33,168 nucleotides of DNA from contig NZ_CABPSM010000028.1 of the NCBI RefSeq assembly GCF_902459555.1, positions 1 to 33,168 on the forward strand. Reading direction: 5' to 3'. Under the pieces are notes generated by a model. The model was not told where the DNA came from. It did no database searches and saw nothing but the letters and a program-made list of their open reading frames with translations. Below, in pieces: positions 32,889 to 33,168 of the stretch (positions are counted from its first letter, which is position 1; every line of letters begins with the position of its first letter). The DNA comes from Pandoraea horticolens. GTDB lineage: Bacteria; Pseudomonadota; Gammaproteobacteria; Burkholderiales; Burkholderiaceae. Position numbers and translations under genes: made by a program.

Positions 32889-33092
32889 GAGGGCTCCCCT
32901 TCTTCACGCCCGAAATCACCGGGCTAATCAACGCGAACCCGATCTCGCTCACGCTATCCGGATACCGCAAGTTCGCGGTCGCCCAGTTTACTCGAAACAG
33001 GCGTTTTTTGACCGCACGGGATCACCAGACGGTCAGGAACAGCGGCGAGCGCTTTCTCGAACCTTGTGCGTTGGGGGGGAAGCCCGATGAAG

Positions 33093-33168
33093 TTACGCAG
33101 CCTGACTTTCCAGACTGCGCATGACCTCGGTCTGCACGGTGTTCCAGATTTGCGACTTGAGTTCGTTG
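33093..33168 (-). CDS. C-terminal end of a gene entering from the right edge
   Basis: The minus strand reads NELKSQIWNTVQTEVMRSLESQAA before a TAA at 33095-33093. The even mix of polar and hydrophobic helical residues looks like a real protein end. The rest lies outside the window, so no family can be named. The 204 bp to the AraC start contain no other supported feature except that gene's promoter. Confidence 0.5.
   Translation of the reverse strand, partial: NELKSQIWNTVQTEVMRSLESQAA

Noticed and set aside
1-33168. CRISPR arrays, tRNA or rRNA genes, insertion sequences
   Set aside because: No regularly spaced repeats, cloverleaf sequences or transposase signatures were seen by reading; a dedicated search could still find weak ones.

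Overview
The window is GC-rich DNA with beta-proteobacterial gene content, most like Burkholderiaceae and possibly Pandoraea; the genus is a guess. It has two parts. Positions 256-24382 hold eleven genes on the minus strand that appear to form one surface-secretion and signalling locus. Positions 24666-33168 hold mixed metabolic, regulatory and unknown genes.

Minus-strand locus, in transcription order: a TpsB outer-membrane transporter (24382-22697); an ExbB with a periplasmic DUF2341/LamG-like extension (22559-20787); ExbD (20774-20364); TonB (20353-19628); a putative porin (19631-17769); a periplasmic coiled-coil protein (17758-17018); and a YbjN-family protein (16942-16340). After a 393-bp gap come a small exported STN-domain protein (15946-15233), an ECF sigma factor (15232-14717) and a FecR-type anti-sigma factor (14640-13624). 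A 4388-residue haemagglutinin-type TpsA exoprotein (13422-256) ends the set. The content matches what I recall of the Pseudomonas aeruginosa PUMA3 locus: VreA/VreI/VreR, controlled by PhoB, drive the PdtA/PdtB two-partner system with its own exbB-exbD-tonB set. A Pho-box-like repeat lies in front of the STN-sigma-FecR operon here, which supports the comparison.

Two regulatory signals look new. A 16-base motif, TGTCACGA followed by A-rich DNA and ATTCA, occurs in front of the giant TpsA gene and again in front of a small exported protein (24666-25091) that diverges from TpsB; it may be the promoter element of the local sigma factor. Between that motif and the small gene's ribosome binding site is a compact leader with three mutually exclusive hairpins ending in six Ts, the layout of a transcription attenuator.

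Right part: a LuxR/FixJ-like regulator whose receiver domain has lost three key residues (25790-25110); a plus-strand operon of isochorismatase-like hydrolase, YtcJ-like amidohydrolase, DoxX and XapX proteins (26034-29355); an unrecognised protein (30042-29440) next to an AAA ATPase (31347-30154); a decayed outer-membrane-protein-like fragment near 31589-31813; an AraC-family regulator (32888-31836); and the last codons of a minus-strand gene that enters from the right edge. I saw no tRNA, rRNA, CRISPR array or insertion sequence.
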